Positions 1 to 5,760 of a stretch of DNA of 6,010 nucleotides are shown here, in pieces. The stretch spans positions 1 through 6,010 of the forward strand of contig JBDUDK010000073.1 in assembly GCA_040002995.1 (NCBI GenBank). Reading direction: 5' to 3'. The DNA comes from JBDUDK01 sp040002995 (lineage in GTDB: Bacteria > Actinomycetota > Acidimicrobiia > Acidimicrobiales > Ilumatobacteraceae). Position 1 is the stretch's first letter. Every line of letters starts with the position of its first letter. The notes under the pieces are model-generated. The model ran no database searches and had not been told where the DNA came from. It saw only the letters and a list, made by a program, of their open reading frames with translations. Both the position numbers and the translations under genes were made by a program.

Positions 1-462
1 CCGCAAACGCTGCTCACCCAAATCGACAAGGCTGAACCCATCGGGCAAACCATCGGTGACGAGCGCACCGGTCACGTGAGACACCAACACCTGACCGCCA
101 TGACCGATCGCCATCAGCCGCGCGGCCCGATTGACCGCGGGACCGAAATAGTCACCACCCCGCTCGTCCGCGTCACCCGTGTGCACACCCATCCGCACCG
201 CCGGCAGTCCAGCCTCTCCGAGCGCGCGCTGAACCTCCGTCGCACACGCCAACGCGTTCCCCGCACGCCCAAACGCGATCGCGAACCCATCGCCACCAGT
301 CGCGAACACGACCCCCGCGTGACGCTCGACTGCCCCGCGCACCAACTCGTCATGACGCGTCAAATCAGAGCGCATCCCGCCCACGTCGGCTTCCCACCGT
401 CGTGTCGAAGCCTCAATATCCGTGAACAGAAACGTCACCGTTCCCGAAGGCCGCACCCCCAC
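1..462 (-). CDS. Class III adenylate/guanylate cyclase domain protein (N-terminal part, cut by window edge)
   Basis: The 154 visible residues form most of a class III nucleotide cyclase catalytic domain, which makes cAMP or cGMP from ATP or GTP. It opens with SGTVTFLFTDIE (first metal Asp about residue 15), followed by ATGGDGFAIAF (second metal Asp about 58) and GVHTGDADERGGDYFGPAVN with RAARL (Asp104, Asn111 and Arg115 in the substrate and transition-state positions). The Lys that normally helps select the purine appears to be Ala (about residue 54), so substrate choice cannot be read from sequence. The GTG start at 462 is chosen because an in-frame stop lies at 475-477 and an AGGGGG ribosome site sits 6 nt upstream; GTG at 456 is a possible alternative. 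The domain is at the very N-terminus with no membrane segment before it. In this family such a domain is often followed by an ATPase/TPR or regulator region, which would lie outside the window. Family call is firm; full architecture is unknown. Confidence 0.9.
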   Translation of the reverse strand, partial: MGVRPSGTVTFLFTDIEASTRRWEADVGGMRSDLTRHDELVRGAVERHAGVVFATGGDGFAIAFGRAGNALACATEVQRALGEAGLPAVRMGVHTGDADERGGDYFGPAVNRAARLMAIGHGGQVLVSHVTGALVTDGLPDGFSLVDLGEQRLR

Positions 463-712
463 ACCCAACCCCCTTCACCCCAACCAAAAGTCTCGCAGAA
501 CCCTTTCCACGCAACACCCAACACGAGCCTGGCCCGAACTGACGGTTCTCCCGCCCGGGCCGAGGTCGGCTATTCGGGGGCGGCCCCCCATCCGTAGAAC
601 CTGTCGCCGCGATACCCCGACGGCGGTCGCCGAGAACTCGCGTATCCCGGGATTCGACCGGGTCCGTTAGGCAAGTGCGTTAGCCCGGGACGGGGCAGGA
701 CGATTCCGAGGG
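463..712. other. Non-coding gap between mazF and the cyclase gene
   Basis: No convincing coding frame is seen here. The gap holds several small GC-rich inverted repeats: a 5-bp GGGGG/CCCCC stem at 576-588, CCCGG/CCGGG with a 7-nt loop at 646-662, and a weak GCCC/GGGC pair at 683-696. Any of these could end the toxin-antitoxin transcript, but none has a T-run. The motif CGTTAG occurs twice (665-670 and 678-683), and the same hexamer recurs at 1600-1605 beside the integrase remnant. The cyclase ribosome site lies at about 469-474. The left end of the presumed integrated element probably falls in this gap, but I see no copy of the tRNA-Arg 3' end to fix it. Confidence 0.4.
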
Positions 713-1036
713 TCAGTAGACGATGTCGAGCGCGTAGCGCAGCGCCCGGTCGAGTTCGGCGCGTTTTACCTCGTCCAGTCGACCAACGGGCTCTCGATCG
801 AGATCATCGACGGGAACAGTGATGACGTTGTCGCAACTGATCGCGCATGGCACGGGCAGCCCTTGCTCGGGGCCGATCTCGACCTCGGATCGGATCCCAC
901 GCATCGTGCGGGTGATCGGCGCGCACGTGACAGTCGTCAGCACGGCCGTTGCGGCGTCTCTGGTGAGCACGCATACCGGACGGCGACCGGCGGGTGGCCC
1001 GAGGTCGGCCCAGAAGATCTGGTTTCGAGCTACCAC
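713..1036 (-). CDS. mazF: MazF/PemK-family endoribonuclease toxin
   Basis: This 107-residue protein has the length and order of motifs of MazF toxins, small SH3-like-barrel ribonucleases that cut mRNA (sometimes rRNA or tRNA) at short sequence motifs. Visible landmarks are the N-terminal strand NQIFWADLGPP (residues 5-15), the RRPVCVLTRD strand (18-27), APITRT (39-44), the RSEVEIGPEQGLP turn (49-61), the CDNVITVPVDDL strand (68-79), and the closing helix GRLDEVKRAELDRALRYAL. The GTG start at 1036 overlaps the antitoxin stop by 7 nt and has no clear ribosome site, so translation is probably coupled to the antitoxin, which keeps toxin at or below antitoxin level. The gene is full length with no frame break, so it is likely functional. 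Cleavage specificity cannot be read from sequence. Confidence 0.92.
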   Translation of the reverse strand: MVARNQIFWADLGPPAGRRPVCVLTRDAATAVLTTVTCAPITRTMRGIRSEVEIGPEQGLPVPCAISCDNVITVPVDDLDREPVGRLDEVKRAELDRALRYALDIVY

Positions 1037-1281
1037 GCCGGCGCGGTACGTGCCGCGAGCCGCGCCGCGGAACGGACCAACGCAGGATCGGGCGGCTGGC
1101 GTCGGTAGGCCGAGACGAGTTCTCGGTCGGCGCTGAGAGTCTCCTCGGCATCGATGACCGCCTGGGCGCCACGGCGCAGGAGCTCGGAGCGGTTGGTGCC
1201 GAGGGTCTTGGCGAGCTGATCGAGATGATCCACCAGGTCGTCGTCGAGTTGGACAAGCACTTCACGTCGAGCCATGACCAT
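1030..1281 (-). CDS. mazE: Ribbon-helix-helix antitoxin of the MazE type
   Basis: This 83-residue protein is the first gene of the operon and precedes mazF. Residues about 5-45 fit a ribbon-helix-helix DNA-binding fold: a short strand (REVLVQLDD), helix 1 (LVDHLDQLAKTLG), a TNRSE turn and helix 2 (LLRRGAQAVIDA). The tail (about 49-83, including SAYRRQPPDP and the final APAW) resembles the toxin-binding tail of actinobacterial MazE proteins, which neutralises the RNase by covering its active face. ATG at 1281 is chosen because GGA lies 7 nt upstream; the in-frame ATG further up (1293) is followed by a stop within two codons. ATG at 1275 is a possible alternative start. The start codon lies inside a 36-bp palindrome, as expected if the antitoxin represses its own operon. 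VapB-like naming is possible for the fold, but the MazF partner favours MazE. Confidence 0.88.
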   Translation of the reverse strand: MVMARREVLVQLDDDLVDHLDQLAKTLGTNRSELLRRGAQAVIDAEETLSADRELVSAYRRQPPDPALVRSAARLAARTAPAW

Positions 1282-1305
1282 ATGCTATTCCATATGGTCA
1301 TGGCT
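1270..1305. promoter_or_regulatory. 36-bp palindrome over the antitoxin start: likely toxin-antitoxin operator
   Basis: The arms AGCCATGACCATATG (1270-1284) and CATATGGTCATGGCT (1291-1305) are perfect 15-bp reverse complements around a 6-nt spacer, CTATTC. The site covers the antitoxin ribosome-site region and its first four codons. Ribbon-helix-helix antitoxins bind inverted repeats in their own promoters as dimers or tetramers, so an autoregulatory operator is the simplest reading. In RNA the arms could also fold into a hairpin that hides the start codon. The palindrome also contains the point where recognisable integrase sequence stops. Confidence 0.7.
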
Positions 1306-1600
1306 GGCGGGCATCGAGGTTGACGTCGATCCACGGAGCCCGGCGAGCTCGCCGCGACGCATACCAGTGGTGAGCGCCAGCACCCACATTGCATGGAGGC
1401 GATCGCCGACTGTCTGTTCGATGACCGGTGGGCTTCGTCGGTGCTCCAGGTGCGCATCTCCGCCGCTCCGACTCGGGCCCTTTCACGACCAAGACCGGGT
1501 TCCTCGCGATGAGGGCCCACGCGACGTCGCTCCTCCGTGCGGGTGAGCGCACTGCGAAGGCGCGACGCGACGACCGACTGCGGCAGAAGCGCTAGCAACC
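1301..1600 (-). pseudogene. Decayed tyrosine recombinase (phage-type integrase) fragment
   Basis: Pieces of one actinobacterial integrase appear in order along the minus strand, but spread over all three frames. They are LLPQSVVASRLRSALTRTE (end of the core-binding domain, about 1535-1595), DVAWALIARNPVLVVKG, EMRTWSTDEA, then LHAMWVLALTTGMRRGEL with AGLR, and finally WIDVNLDAR (from 1333). The last junction is clear: GLR and WIDVNLDAR overlap by one base at 1333, as from a 1-nt deletion. About four frameshifts are needed in all. The Arg of TTGMRRGE is the first catalytic residue; the later HxxR and Tyr motifs are absent because the similarity ends at about 1301-1306, inside the toxin-antitoxin palindrome. 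The N-terminal DNA-arm-binding domain is also missing. It lies just downstream of tRNA-Arg, a usual integration target. It cannot make an active recombinase. Confidence 0.78.
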
Positions 1601-1612
1601 GTTAGCAAACGG
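1593..1612. repeat. Tandem 10-bp repeat next to the integrase remnant
   Basis: TAGCAACCGT (1593-1602) is followed directly by TAGCAAACGG (1603-1612), matching at 8 of 10 positions. The right part also forms a small inverted repeat, CCGTT-AGCA-AACGG (1599-1612). It lies between the tRNA-Arg 3' end and the first recognisable integrase codons. Short direct repeats in this position can be integrase arm-binding sites, but the repeat is short and may be chance. Confidence 0.3.
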
Positions 1613-1634
1613 CTCCGGCGCAAAACCCGAGCCG
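1610..1634 (-). terminator. Possible terminator after tRNA-Arg
   Basis: On the minus strand CGGCTC pairs with GAGCCG, extended by two further G-C pairs across a 1-nt bulge, around a loop containing GTTTTG. TTTGC follows. It begins 37 nt beyond the tRNA 3' end. The T-run is short, so this is tentative. Confidence 0.4.
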
Positions 1635-1671
1635 AGTGAGGGAAATCGGCCGTGAACTGGACCGATATCAG

Positions 1672-1744
1672 CGCGCTCGGGGCGACTCGAACGCCCAACC
1701 TTCTGATCCGTAGTCAGATGCTCTATCCATTGAGCTACGAGCGC
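1672..1744 (-). tRNA. tRNA-Arg(ACG)
   Basis: The 73-nt cloverleaf is complete. The acceptor stem GCGCTCG/CGAGCGC has seven perfect pairs. The D arm is GCTC-AATGGATA-GAGC. The anticodon stem TCTGA/TCAGA has loop CTACGGA, giving anticodon ACG. The T arm is GGGCG-TTCGAGT-CGCCC, and the discriminator is G. The 3' CCA is not encoded (CTG follows), so CCA must be added by an enzyme. Anticodon ACG, with A34 normally edited to inosine, reads CGU, CGC and CGA. The integrase remnant lies downstream of its 3' end, which marks this gene as the probable integration target of a former mobile element. Confidence 0.97.
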
Positions 1745-1755
1745 AGCGGCGCAGG

Positions 1756-1784
1756 AGTCTAGGGCGCACTCAGTCAGCTCGGAA
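1756..1784 (-). promoter_or_regulatory. Probable promoter of tRNA-Arg
   Basis: On the minus strand TTCCGA (1784-1779) and TAGACT (1761-1756) are separated by 17 nt, and TAGACT ends 11 nt before the mature tRNA 5' end. Matches to the sigma-70-type consensus are 3/6 and 4/6. The spacing is right and the position fits a short tRNA leader. Confidence 0.45.
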
Positions 1785-1788
1785 GCGG

Positions 1789-2601
1789 TTAGAGGCCCCA
1801 GGGGGCCCAGCCCGAGCGTTGGTACAAGGCGTAGGCCACGACCGTGTTAACGGTCGGATCTGTGAGCTGCGACGCGGTGTAGCCGAGCGCCGTGATCGTC
1901 GCGTCGTGGGCTTTCGCATAGATCTGGAACAGGCCCGTACAGCACCAGTTCTGGGCGTTTGGATTCAAACTCGACTCGCGGCGGGCAACCGAGATCGCCT
2001 TGTCCGCGATGTCGGCCGGGAAGATGCTTCGGATGATGGCGATGATGTCGTCCGGTGTGTACGGGCCGCCCGGTGTCACCGCCGGCGGGGCGGCCGTGAC
2101 GGGAATCGGCACGGTCGTGACCGGTGTGACCTTCGGCTTCGTGGCCGGCTTCGTCGTTCTTGTCGTCGGCGTTGGTGTCGGCGGTTTAGTTGTCGTGGCT
2201 TTCGGCTTTGCCGTCACTGTTGGCCGCGGGACCGTGGTGGTAGCCGCGTCGGCCTTGACCTCAGCATCAACTCGAGCTCGCGCGTTCATCTCGGTGCGAG
2301 CGTTCGAGAGGGCAGCCGCCACAAACCCGTTCGGGTTCGCGAGCCCGCGCGCCACAGGGGCAACTGGAATCGACCGGGGAAGCGAGAACGAGAGCGCCGA
2401 AGAGTTGGCTACCGCTCGGGGGGCCGCGACGACCCGCACCGGGCTCGGCGAGACCACAGCCAGGGGAACCGGACCTCCTCCTGACGAGCTCACGAGGACC
2501 GGAATGGCGACGAGCGTGGCCACGACAACGGGAGTTAATCGGATCAGCAGCGCCGTCCGGCGTGACCGCCGAACCCTGCGCATCGCCCTCAGTTGCCGCA
2601 C
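1789..2601 (-). CDS. Exported lysozyme-like/SLT-domain protein with Pro/Thr-rich linker
   Basis: The 270-residue protein has an N-terminal export or anchor segment: a very basic start (RRVRRSRR, residues 8-15), then a hydrophobic stretch (about 17-37). An Ala/Val/Pro-rich region follows, then a low-complexity Thr/Pro/Lys linker (about 121-177) typical of wall-spanning proteins. The C-terminal domain (about 180-270) is lysozyme-like. ARRESSLNP carries the candidate catalytic Glu209, followed by the paired cysteines NWCCTGLFQIY and the end YALYQRSGWAPWGL. Such domains cleave the peptidoglycan glycan strand, so the likely site is outside the membrane and the role is wall remodelling. The GTG at 2601 is chosen for its strong ribosome site GGAGGGGAG 5 nt upstream; ATG at 2583 has only a cramped GAGGG. 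The gene stands alone between two tRNA genes. Domain call is firm; enzymatic activity is inferred. Confidence 0.88.
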   Translation of the reverse strand: MRQLRAMRRVRRSRRTALLIRLTPVVVATLVAIPVLVSSSGGGPVPLAVVSPSPVRVVAAPRAVANSSALSFSLPRSIPVAPVARGLANPNGFVAAALSNARTEMNARARVDAEVKADAATTTVPRPTVTAKPKATTTKPPTPTPTTRTTKPATKPKVTPVTTVPIPVTAAPPAVTPGGPYTPDDIIAIIRSIFPADIADKAISVARRESSLNPNAQNWCCTGLFQIYAKAHDATITALGYTASQLTDPTVNTVVAYALYQRSGWAPWGL

Positions 2602-2758
2602 CCGTACTCCCCTCCGAAGGCCCTGGCCGGCACCGGGGAGGTGCCGTGGGAGGGGCAGGAAGCACGCGCGCCGCGGGAAAGCGCGGCGTCGGCAGCCCAA
2701 GAACGCCCCTGGCCGACCTGGAAGGTCTAGCCGGTGACGTAACGCGAAAGCAATACAA
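2602..2758 (-). promoter_or_regulatory. 5' leader of the SLT gene with two GC-rich hairpins
   Basis: Between the tRNA-Ser terminator and the SLT start there are two perfect 7-bp stems: CGCCGCG/CGCGGCG with a 6-nt loop (2669-2688) and CGGCACC/GGTGCCG with a 5-nt loop (2628-2646). The second ends 13 nt before the ribosome site GGAGGGGAG (2607-2615). A weak promoter candidate on the minus strand is TTGCTT, 18 nt, TAGACC, lying just upstream of the hairpins. The hairpins would then be in the mRNA leader and could affect translation. I do not recognise a known riboswitch here. Confidence 0.35.
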
Positions 2759-2779
2759 CGGACCCGGCGGGAAGGTCCG
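2759..2779 (-). terminator. Terminator hairpin of tRNA-Ser
   Basis: On the minus strand CGGACC pairs with GGTCCG around a 9-nt loop, starting 2 nt after the tRNA 3' end. It is followed by TTGTATTGCTTT, a T-rich tail that stands out in this GC-rich region. Position and structure fit an intrinsic terminator that separates the tRNA from the SLT gene downstream. Confidence 0.6.
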
Positions 2780-2781
2780 AG

Positions 2782-2870
2782 CGGAGAGGGTGGGATTTGA
2801 ACCCACGGTCCGAGTTACCCCGGACAACGCCTTAGCAGGGCGCCCCATTCGGCCTCTCTGGCACCTCTCC
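2782..2870 (-). tRNA. tRNA-Ser(GCT)
   Basis: The 89-nt class II tRNA has acceptor stem GGAGAGG/CCTCTCC, anticodon stem GCGCC/GGCGT with loop CTGCTAA (anticodon GCT, reading AGC and AGU), the long variable arm expected for Ser (about TTGTCCGGGGTAACTCGGAC), T arm GTGGG-TTCAAAT-CCCAC, and discriminator G. CCA is not encoded. Confidence 0.97.
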
Positions 2871-2882
2871 AGCGACAACGGG

Positions 2883-2888
2883 ATCGTA
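2883..2888 (-). promoter_or_regulatory. Probable -10 box of tRNA-Ser
   Basis: TACGAT on the minus strand matches four of six TATAAT positions and ends 12 nt before the mature tRNA 5' end. No convincing -35 box is seen 16-18 nt further up. The 74-bp gap here is divergent and must also hold the promoter of the ABC-F gene on the other strand. Confidence 0.4.
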
Positions 2889-2944
2889 CACGGCCGCGAA
2901 AAGGTGGCTCAGGTGCAGGGTGAGACCCGTAGCGTGAACCGCCC

Positions 2945-4534
2945 GTGGGCGTGATCGAGGTAAGCCACCTCTCCTGGAGCCGGCCCGGCGGCGCGCAACT
3001 CCTCACCGACGTTTCCTTTCGGGTGGGCGACGGGGAGCACGCCGCCCTCGTCGGCGCGAACGGCGTCGGCAAGACGACCCTTCTCCGGCTCCTCACCGGT
3101 GAGGCGACCGGTCACACCGGCACGGTCAGAGTCGACGGCCACCTCGGCGTGATGAGCCAGCTGGTCGGATCGATCCGCGACGACACGACCGTGCGTGACC
3201 TTCTCGTCACGCTCGCGTCGGTGCAGGTCGGGCGCGGGGCCCAGCACCTCGCCGCCGCCGAGCGGGCGATGGTCGACCATCCTGGCGACGTCGAGGTGTC
3301 GGTGCGGTATGCGCAGGCCTTGGCCGACTGGGGCGAGGTCGGCGGTTACGAGGCCGAGATCTTCTGGGACTCTTGCACGACGAGGGCGTTCGGCGAGCCC
3401 CTCGAGCGCGTGTCCGACCGACCGCTGTCGACCCTGTCGGGAGGTGAGCAGAAGAAGCTGGCCCTGCACGCGCTCCTCCACGGCGACGCCGACGTCCTGC
3501 TCCTCGACGAGCCCGACAACTTCCTCGACATCGCGGGCAAGCGATGGCTGGAGAGTGAGCTGCGCGGCTGCCGTAAGACAGTGCTCTATGTGAGCCACGA
3601 TCGCGGACTCCTCGCGGCGACAGCGACACGGGTCGTGACGATCGAGGCGAAGGGGGCGTGGACGCACGGCGGCCAGTTCGCGGGCTACCACGACGCGCGC
3701 GTGGCGCGTCTCGAACAACTCGAGAAGGACGAGGGCCTCTACGAACGCGAGCGCGAGCGTCTCGTCGAGCATGTCAGAGAAATGCGCCGGCGCGCCAAGA
3801 TCTCCGAAAAGTTCGCCTCGCGGCTGAGGGCCGCCGAGAGTCGTCTGCGTCATTTCGACCAACGAAACCCGCCGCCTGAGATGGTGGTCGAGCAACGCGT
3901 CGACATGCGCCTCACCGGCGGGCGTACCGGCAAGAAGGCGCTCACGATGGAGCAGCTAGAGATCGACGGCCTAACCGACCCCTTCGATGCGGAGATCTGG
4001 TTCGGTGAGCGCGTGGCCGTCATCGGGCCGAACGGCAGCGGCAAGAGCCACTTCCTCCGGCTGCTCGCCGGCGAACCCATCGCCCACCGAGGCAACTTCA
4101 CGCTAGGCGCACGCGTGGTGCCTGGCTACTTCAATCAGACCCACGATCAGCCCGAGCTACACGGGCACACACTCCTGGAGATCCTCGAGGGGTACGACCT
4201 CGTTCGCGGGCCGGCGATGTCGCGCCTACGGCGCTACGAACTCCACGGCTGCGCGGAGCAACCGTTCGAGACATTGTCGGGCGGGCAGCAAGCTCGGTTC
4301 CAGATCCTGCTCCTTGAATTAGGTGGGGCCACGCTCCTCCTGCTCGACGAGCCCACCGACAACCTCGACCTTGTCTCGGCCGAGGCGCTCGAACACGCGC
4401 TCGGCGAGTTCGAGGGCACGGTCGTCGCGGTGAGCCACGATCGCTGGTTTCTCCGCCGCTTCGAACGGTTCTTGGAGTTCGCCTCGGATTGCTCGGTCGC
4501 CGACCATCTCGAGGCGCCTGCGCTCTATCGATAG
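2945..4534 (+). CDS. ABC-F family ATPase (ribosome-associated type)
   Basis: Two ATP-binding domains lie in one soluble chain of 529 residues with no membrane segments, which defines ABC-F. Domain 1 has Walker A GANGVGKTT (37-45), signature LSGGEQ (164-169), Walker B VLLLDEPDNFLD with catalytic Glu189, and the switch SHDR (217-220). A charged, Arg/Glu-rich linker (about 245-315) corresponds to the segment that reaches the ribosomal P-site tRNA in this family. Domain 2 has GPNGSGKS (361-368), LSGGQQ (444-449), LLLDEPTDNLD with Glu469, and SHDR (497-500). Members act on the ribosome in translation control or antibiotic protection; which one applies here cannot be read from sequence. No clear ribosome site is seen; GTG at 2945 and GTG at 2951 are both possible starts, and the usual opening 'M-IEVSHLS' favours 2951 slightly. 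It lies 35 nt before the propeller gene on the same strand and may be co-transcribed with it. Confidence 0.93.
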   Translation: MGVIEVSHLSWSRPGGAQLLTDVSFRVGDGEHAALVGANGVGKTTLLRLLTGEATGHTGTVRVDGHLGVMSQLVGSIRDDTTVRDLLVTLASVQVGRGAQHLAAAERAMVDHPGDVEVSVRYAQALADWGEVGGYEAEIFWDSCTTRAFGEPLERVSDRPLSTLSGGEQKKLALHALLHGDADVLLLDEPDNFLDIAGKRWLESELRGCRKTVLYVSHDRGLLAATATRVVTIEAKGAWTHGGQFAGYHDARVARLEQLEKDEGLYERERERLVEHVREMRRRAKISEKFASRLRAAESRLRHFDQRNPPPEMVVEQRVDMRLTGGRTGKKALTMEQLEIDGLTDPFDAEIWFGERVAVIGPNGSGKSHFLRLLAGEPIAHRGNFTLGARVVPGYFNQTHDQPELHGHTLLEILEGYDLVRGPAMSRLRRYELHGCAEQPFETLSGGQQARFQILLLELGGATLLLLDEPTDNLDLVSAEALEHALGEFEGTVVAVSHDRWFLRRFERFLEFASDCSVADHLEAPALYR

Positions 4535-4569
4535 GCCTCGTGTACGGGCGCTTACTAGCGTTGCGGGTT

Positions 4570-5760
4570 ATGAGCGAGACCTCCGACGTGCAAACCGCAG
4601 GCGCGCGGTGGGAGCCGCCCGCCGCCCAATGTCCGGCTGGCCCCGTCTTGTTGGTCGGCACTCGGAAAGGCGCCTGGCTGCTCGCGGCCGACGCGGAGCG
4701 GCGCTCGTGGTCGGTGGCCGGACCCATGTTCCTCGGCCACATCATCCAGCACGTCGTGCTCGATCCTCGTGATCGCCAGACGTTGTTGGTGGGGTCGCGT
4801 ACCGGCCATCTCGGCCCTACCGTCTTTCGCTCGCGCGACCTCGGTCAGACCTGGGAAGAGGCGAGTCGACCGCCCGCGTTCGACACAGGTGACTCATTCG
4901 GGCGCAGCTTGCGCAGTGTGATCTGGCTCGCCCCCGGACACCCTGACGACCCCGGTGTCTGGTACGCGGGCGGTTCGCCGCAGGGCCTGTTCCGCAGCGA
5001 CGACGGCGGCGACACATGGGCGCCCGTGTCGGGTTGGAACGAACATCCGCTATGGGGAACCTGGGCGGAATGGCCCGACGAGGGGACGCCCGACGGGTCG
5101 ATACTCCATTCGATGATCGTCGACCCGCGCGACAGAGAGCATCTGTTCATCGGCCTCTCCGGCGGGGGCGTGTTCGAAAGCGTCGACGGCGGCAAGGACT
5201 GGAGGCCACTGAACGAAGGATCGGTCGCCACGTTCCTGCCGGATCCGGAGCCAGAGTTCGGTCACGATCCGCACTGCGTGCGACTGCATCCCCTGCGTCC
5301 CGACCGGCTCTACCAACAGAACCACTGCGGCATCTACAGGATGGAGAGGTCGGAGGGGCGTTGGGTGCGCATAGGCGACAACATGCCCGCCGAGGTTGGC
5401 GACATCGGCTTCCCGATCGAGCTCCATCCGCGTGACCCCGACACCGCGTGGGTGTTCCCGATGGACGGCACCGACGTGTGGCCACGCACGAGTCCCGACG
5501 GGCGGCCGGCGGTCTACATCACTCGCGATGCCGGTTCGTCGTGGACGCGTTGTGACACGGGACTACCTCCGCGCGCGTGGTTCACGGTGAAGCGCCAGGC
5601 CATGACGGTCGACACCGGCGACCCCGTTGGCGTCTATTTCGGGACGACGAGCGGTGAGGTGTGGGGCAGCACCGACGAGGGTCGTACATGGACGTTGATC
5701 GTCCAGCATCTCCCGGAGATTTACTCGCTCGAGTTCGGCGACCCCATCGACCGGTCGTGA
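4570..5760 (+). CDS. BNR/Asp-box beta-propeller protein (sialidase-like fold)
   Basis: The 396-residue protein carries five Asp-box (BNR) motifs of the S-x-D-x-G-x-T-W type: SRDLGQTW (88-95), SDDGGDTW (143-150), SVDGGKDW (204-211), TRDAGSSW (318-325) and STDEGRTW (367-374). These mark blade turns of a beta-propeller, as in sialidases and the YCF48/VPS10 group. There is no signal peptide or membrane segment, so a cytoplasmic location is likely, and no basis to call it an active sialidase. ATG 4570 is chosen because the preceding in-frame codons overlap the end of the ABC-F gene; the ribosome site is weak. The stop overlaps the start of the next gene by 4 nt, which shows tight co-expression with the beta-grasp protein. 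Exact function is unknown to me; a binding or scaffold role for its small partner is a guess. Confidence 0.88.
   Translation: MSETSDVQTAGARWEPPAAQCPAGPVLLVGTRKGAWLLAADAERRSWSVAGPMFLGHIIQHVVLDPRDRQTLLVGSRTGHLGPTVFRSRDLGQTWEEASRPPAFDTGDSFGRSLRSVIWLAPGHPDDPGVWYAGGSPQGLFRSDDGGDTWAPVSGWNEHPLWGTWAEWPDEGTPDGSILHSMIVDPRDREHLFIGLSGGGVFESVDGGKDWRPLNEGSVATFLPDPEPEFGHDPHCVRLHPLRPDRLYQQNHCGIYRMERSEGRWVRIGDNMPAEVGDIGFPIELHPRDPDTAWVFPMDGTDVWPRTSPDGRPAVYITRDAGSSWTRCDTGLPPRAWFTVKRQAMTVDTGDPVGVYFGTTSGEVWGSTDEGRTWTLIVQHLPEIYSLEFGDPIDRS

Noticed and set aside
638..668. T-arm-like hairpin (CCCGG, 7-nt loop with TCGAAT, CCGGG on the minus strand) that might be a tRNA fragment or attachment site
   Set aside because: The loop is shifted by one relative to a real T loop, no acceptor or anticodon arm is found around it, and it does not match the 3' end of tRNA-Arg.
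1274..1546. Plus-strand open frame starting in the palindrome
   Set aside because: Its start comes from the palindrome symmetry, its product is Arg/Ser/Pro-rich with no recognisable motif, and it lies opposite the integrase remnant.
804..1598. Long minus-strand open frame across the antitoxin and integrase region
   Set aside because: It runs in a different frame through the antitoxin and toxin genes; only short parts (the LLPQSV and MRTWST pieces) match integrase, so it is not one gene.
2000..2737. Long plus-strand open frame opposite the SLT gene
   Set aside because: It is antisense to a well-supported gene; its Gly/Val/Thr-rich composition is the mirror of the Pro/Thr linker.
2602..2758. 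c-di-AMP (ydaO-type) riboswitch before the SLT gene
   Set aside because: The conserved GGGTGAAT-like and long purine-rich segments of that class are not present.
2930..2935. TAGCGT as a -10 box for a leaderless ABC-F transcript
   Set aside because: It lies 9 nt before the GTG, longer than usual, and no -35 box is visible; too weak to list.
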